From Rhyacophila brunnea (taxonomy: Eukaryota; Arthropoda; Insecta; Trichoptera; Rhyacophilidae), in the NCBI GenBank assembly GCA_022495005.1, contig JAGYXB010001100.1, forward strand, positions 1,550,001 through 1,614,000: a DNA stretch of 64,000 bases, written 5' to 3'. The translations under genes and the position numbers were made by a program. The notes beneath the pieces are model-generated. The model worked only from the letters and a program-made list of their open reading frames with translations, searched no databases and had not been told where the DNA came from. The number at the start of each line of letters is the position of its first letter. Within the stretch, counting starts at the first letter, position 1. Below are positions 62,401-64,000 of this stretch, one piece after another.

Positions 62401-62991
62401 CTAATTGGATTTAAGGAACGCTTAACCCTTAACCTCATGGCACCAACATCAGCGGCTTAACGGAAGTGGGAAAATCATGCAACGTGTTATTAATCTTATA
62501 AAAAGATCTTTGTTAATGCTAGGGCGCCGTCATCAAATTTAATATTGATCCTTTTTGACCGGTACTTTTCTTCTGATATGATACCAGTATCGATAATTTT
62601 TGTTAATATCGTACCATTCGATCCATTTTCCCTAATTGGAATTTTTAAATACTGATTGGCGATTAGAATACATAAAAATATTTGCAATATTTTAACCACC
62701 ATTTTCAGCATAGTTTTTTTTGAGAATTTTACTAATTACCAACAAATGTTCTTTTTATTTTGACATGACGGCCCTAGTTAAGGCTAACATAACATTCAGA
62801 TGTCTGCATGTGGTCAAACGTTAACAATCTTACGTTGTGTCTGATTTTTCAGAGCATTGACAATTCATATGATATCTCATACAAAGGAGAAGAAGCACGC
62901 TTGCAAATACTGTGGCATAAAGTTTGGACGCACTGATCACCGCAATCGACACCAGCAAACTGCTCACGAAATGAAAACATTGGGCACGTAA
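50456..62991 (+). CDS. ZAD-A: ZAD-domain C2H2 zinc finger protein, 7 exons, 480 aa
   Basis: Exons: 50456-50587, 56251-56716, 57470-57739, 58496-58694, 59776-59865, 60831-60977, 62853-62991 (stop TAA at 62989-62991). Phases 0,1,1,2,2,2 match ZAD-B exactly. ZAD zinc pairs are CRIC (9-12) and CYKC (56-59). A strongly acidic linker (DDFDDYDDDDC) is followed by nine C2H2-type fingers between residues 230 and about 475, with linkers such as HTKERPFKC and HTKEKRYKC. Finger 1 (CPVC...HMKIH) and finger 3 (CKIC...FRQMH) have short spacing, as in ZAD-B. An upstream in-frame ATG at 50438 would add six residues; 50456 was preferred because it has an A at -3 and matches the ZAD-B start. A nuclear DNA-binding role is inferred from domain content; no target is known. 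Confidence 0.9.
50825..51567. mobile_element. Palindromic MITE family P, copy 3, with 8-bp TSD, interrupted
   Basis: Ends GGTTCTATACGTTCATCCTG and, reversed, GGTACAAGTCGGTTATCCTG. Target duplications TATAGTTT at 50817-50824 and 51568-51575 are perfect. The left arm is split by the composite MITE at 50880-51441. It lies in ZAD-A intron 1. Confidence 0.88.
50880..51441. mobile_element. Composite MITE C, copy 2, nested in palindromic MITE
   Basis: Ends GGGTCTTTTTACTGGTTCTC and, reversed, GGTGCTTTTTACTGGTTCTC. Flanks GAGCCTAT (50872-50879) and TAGCCTAT (51442-51449) are a 7-8 bp target duplication. It carries the same internal hAT-like CAGTGTTGCCAACCGAAC block as copy 1. Confidence 0.85.
51576..52454. 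other. ZAD-A intron 1, unassigned part
   Basis: A 94-codon frame at 51576-51860 has no recognisable domain. The rest is unremarkable AT-rich sequence. Confidence 0.35.
52455..54325 (-). mobile_element. Helitron, 1871 bp, intact ends
   Basis: On the minus strand the element starts TCTCTATATATATAAAA after an A and ends GGGTCAGCTAG before a T, the A/T insertion site and TC...CTRR ends expected of Helitrons. A hairpin-forming GGCAGAACAACGTTTGCC lies just before the CTAG end. It contains one 401-codon frame. Confidence 0.88.
52630..53835 (-). CDS. N-terminal part of Helitron Rep/helicase protein (401 aa, truncated)
   Basis: An uninterrupted frame with CPHCHALKFKHESAGMCC (zinc-binding C-x2-C...CC motif), PEPLNGLLIG, YHKVGSLLPMPN, FLQIYFMGGED, RRIVGELDALLNEHNELL and YDALQYPLIFWKGQDGY. 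This is the conserved region upstream of and entering the helitron helicase-like domain. Full Helitron proteins exceed 1300 residues; the HUH Rep motif and the SF1 helicase are absent, and the frame stops after HFELRK close to the 3' end of the element. It is therefore a deletion derivative that cannot transpose by itself. A start at the MPSRRKGG methionine is equally possible. Confidence 0.85.
   Translation of the reverse strand: MRVLQCTMPSRRKGGHLGRLTNKATNMRNSRAERTDEQIQQDNKNVRVSMSQLRAPQSQEARAERNQQRQLERSQARRFVVNTRRANDRQCQQVHRTFTSASFLRLAFEYEPDIEYSAHPKVLIGAMDKECPHCHALKFKHESAGMCCASGKVQLPEIEIPPEPLNGLLIGTVPDSKLFLKSIRTFNSCFQMTSFGATEIVHNTAANGQQFHSTFKIKGQVYHKVGSLLPMPNEPHTFLQIYFMGGEDINHVDARCGYNNLNSPNARRIVGELDALLNEHNELLKFFKAHMHELQSDNHAIVINPDKTPAGEHVRRFNAPVVDDIAGIMVGDRTSTREIVIRRRNNNLEFIPDTHRSYDALQYPLIFWKGQDGYCINIKQRDPVTGNSFIMNIITHFELRK
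54460..55107. mobile_element. hAT element H4, 648 bp, perfect 8-bp TSD
   Basis: Ends CAGTGGTGCACAAACGCGG and, reversed, CAGTGGTGCACAAGCTTTT; duplications ATTTAGAT at 54452-54459 and 55108-55115. A short plus-strand stretch near 54539 reads KNLCSICEQIMYG, like the zinc-binding N-terminal region of hAT/ZBED transposases. Confidence 0.9.
55286..55670. mobile_element. Tigger-like MITE, 385 bp, TA target site
   Basis: Ends CAGTAGAACCTCGTTATAAC and, reversed, CAGTAGAACCTCGATATAAC; TA at 55284-55285 and 55671-55672. The ends are closely related to those of the MITE at 27317. Confidence 0.88.
55830..56140. repeat. Repeat family R5, copy 2
   Basis: Relative of 35120-35330 with shared GGGCTTCCTCATG and TTAATTTGAAAACAA. 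It lies in ZAD-A intron 1 just before exon 2. Confidence 0.45.
59450..59640 (+). repeat. SINE-like repeat S2, copy 2
   Basis: tRNA-like head with a B-box-like GAGATCGAATCCC at about 59510 and the same 3' tail as 13257-13440. It lies in ZAD-A intron 4. Confidence 0.6.
60175..60338. mobile_element. hAT-like family H1 fragment
   Basis: Contains GGCAGGGTTTAATTGAATTT, AAGTATGACTGACAAAG and AACAGCCTACC, the right-hand part of H1, ending CCTTCGCCAGTG. The left part is missing. Confidence 0.65.
60400..60690 (+). pseudogene. C-terminal fragment of a non-LTR retrotransposon protein
   Basis: The frame 60419-60688 contains LLCDECDVLKDIVHIVVQC followed by PRFERFR, the CxxC...HxxxxC zinc knuckle found at the C-terminus of Jockey/R1/I-type ORF2 proteins. 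No RT sequence is next to it. Confidence 0.55.
61109..62148 (-). mobile_element. Tigger-like element T3 with transposase remnant and nested repeat
   Basis: Ends CAGTACTCTCTCAGTAATCC and, reversed, CAGTACACTCTCAGTGAACC; TA at 61107-61108 and 62149-62150. The minus strand at 61743-61994 reads FRNFSFVRRTSIAKKVMY and MKLLVIGKARSPKPF, the Tigger DDE region. Repeat R4 (61311-61744) is inserted between blocks that are contiguous in T1. It lies in ZAD-A intron 6. Confidence 0.82.
61311..61744. repeat. Repeat family R4, copy 2, nested in T3
   Basis: Reverse-complement relative of 25200-25640 (CTTCCCGACTAGCTAGAC; GGTCTGGGGTCCTAGCAAC). T1 has ATTATAAATATTTATAAAC at the equivalent point without the insert. 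Confidence 0.7.
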
Positions 62992-63066
62992 CACTTGCGG
63001 GACAAGGATATCTACGATGGCAGCTAATTACAATTAAGTTGATCCTCATAATATCCCAGCGTCGTA

Positions 63067-63072
63067 AATAAA
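63067..63072 (+). promoter_or_regulatory. Candidate poly(A) signal AATAAA of ZAD-A
   Basis: An AATAAA hexamer lies 76 nt after the ZAD-A stop codon, a sensible distance for a short 3' UTR. It is the first such hexamer downstream. Confidence 0.5.
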
Positions 63073-63126
63073 CTAAGTTTGAATCTGAGACAACCACTCC
63101 GGCACTACTCAACTGTGAGGACAATT

Positions 63127-63870
63127 TCTTCTTCTTCTTCGGCCATATCCGCCCCTTAGTTGGATCATAATATGGACACAACGAGGCGCCTTCAAGAATC
63201 CATGTCGCTCGCCAGTCTTCTTGCATCATTCTAGGTCAAACCCGCATTCCGCAGTTCCGCCGTATACAATATATAGATAGTATTTAGCCGCCTTTCAGGA
63301 CGCCGGAATTCGGTTGGCTTGAAGAATAGGCAAGCCAGGTTGAAATTCTCTTCTGGCATCCACAGCACGTGGCTGAGCCAGGTCTAACGTCGCCTCTTCA
63401 CTCTCAGCGTGATGACAGGCTGCTTGGTGCGTTCCTTTATCTCCTCGTTGCTCCTAAAGTTATACCACCGCACACCCAGTATCCGTCGCAAACATCTGTT
63501 TTCGAAGCTCACTATATGGTTGCTCTGAGCCTTCGTAAGGTGCCATGGTTCGCTACCGTAAATCAGCACCGTTAGAGTACAAGCGTCGAATAGGCAGCAG
63601 GTTTTGACCGAGTACAATCGTGAGTCCCAGACACTCCGCATCAAGTTGAATGTTGCTACAGCCATTCCCATTCGGATAGCGAGCTCTCTGCAAAATGCCA
63701 TCTCCCGTAATGTGTACCCCCAGGTATTTAAAGCTGTCGATGTTTTGCCCCTCGCTGTAAATCTGGATCAGGACAGATGTTGCATAAAACGTTGGTTTGA
63801 AAATCAACACGAGACGAATTGTCAAGCAACCTCTCGATCGTCTGCTGAATGCCCTCGGTGTTCATAATTT
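63127..63870 (-). pseudogene. Non-LTR retrotransposon, 3' part of RT protein, with (AAG)n tail
   Basis: The minus strand reads FKYLGVHITGDG, then MAVATFNLMRSVWDSRLYS, LTVLIYGSEPWHLTKAQ, CLRRILGVRWYNFRSNEEI in two frames. YLGxxIxxDG and LIYGSExW are hallmarks of the RT thumb/C-terminal region of RTE/L2-type elements. A GAAGAAGAAGAAG run at 63127-63142 is at its 3' end. It is frameshifted and 5'-truncated. Confidence 0.8.
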
Positions 63871-64000
63871 GAGATTGTTAAGATGTGTGCAGCAATTAGG
63901 TAGGGGAATGTGATTATTGTTACAGTTGCAATCCTCAACTGTACTTACATCAAGCCTTTTGCATCGTTATCTCTCGCTCGGTGCCAGTCTGAATATGTAT

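Overview
The window is AT-rich eukaryotic DNA from an insect. The evidence is a set of spliced genes with GT-AG introns, a zinc-finger-associated domain (ZAD) C2H2 gene pair (an arthropod family), scattered TTAGG-type pentamer runs, and many DNA transposons with few long open reading frames. Frequent TAGGTACCTA-like words make a moth or butterfly plausible, but the order cannot be fixed from the sequence alone.

Layout. Positions 1-186 hold the edge of an RTE-type retrotransposon. Positions 2078-13723 (+) carry the 3' eleven coding exons of lethal(2) giant larvae, l(2)gl; its 5' exons lie to the left of the window. Positions 13724-22968 are intergenic and hold decayed repeats. Positions 22969-47819 (-) and 50456-62991 (+) are two divergently transcribed ZAD/C2H2 zinc finger genes, called here ZAD-B and ZAD-A. 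Each has seven exons with the same intron phases, nine fingers in the same order and two internal exons of identical length, so they are an inverted head-to-head duplicate pair. Positions 63127-63870 hold another non-LTR retrotransposon fragment.

Mobile DNA fills almost all introns and spacers. Five hAT-type copies are bounded by 8-bp target-site duplications readable by eye (45318-47473, 48233-50308, 54460-55107, 26430-29279, and the palindromic family at 22769, 41766 and 50825). There are three Tigger-like elements with antisense transposase remnants, a 3-kb pogo/Tigger-like element, a short Helitron with intact ends and a 401-aa reading frame, an IS630/Tc1-like transposase pseudogene that has an intron, MITEs of several families, tRNA-related SINEs and non-LTR fragments. 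Nesting is common and reaches three levels at 44661-47648.

Biology. l(2)gl encodes a cortical cell-polarity protein. The ZAD pair are probable DNA-binding transcription factors. Their start codons were originally only about 0.56 kb apart, which suggests a shared bidirectional promoter; a 2.08-kb hAT element has since been inserted into that spacer, 148 bp upstream of the ZAD-A start. No bacterial operon, CRISPR array or convincing functional tRNA was seen. All exon models come from reading the sequence; no search or transcript data were used.
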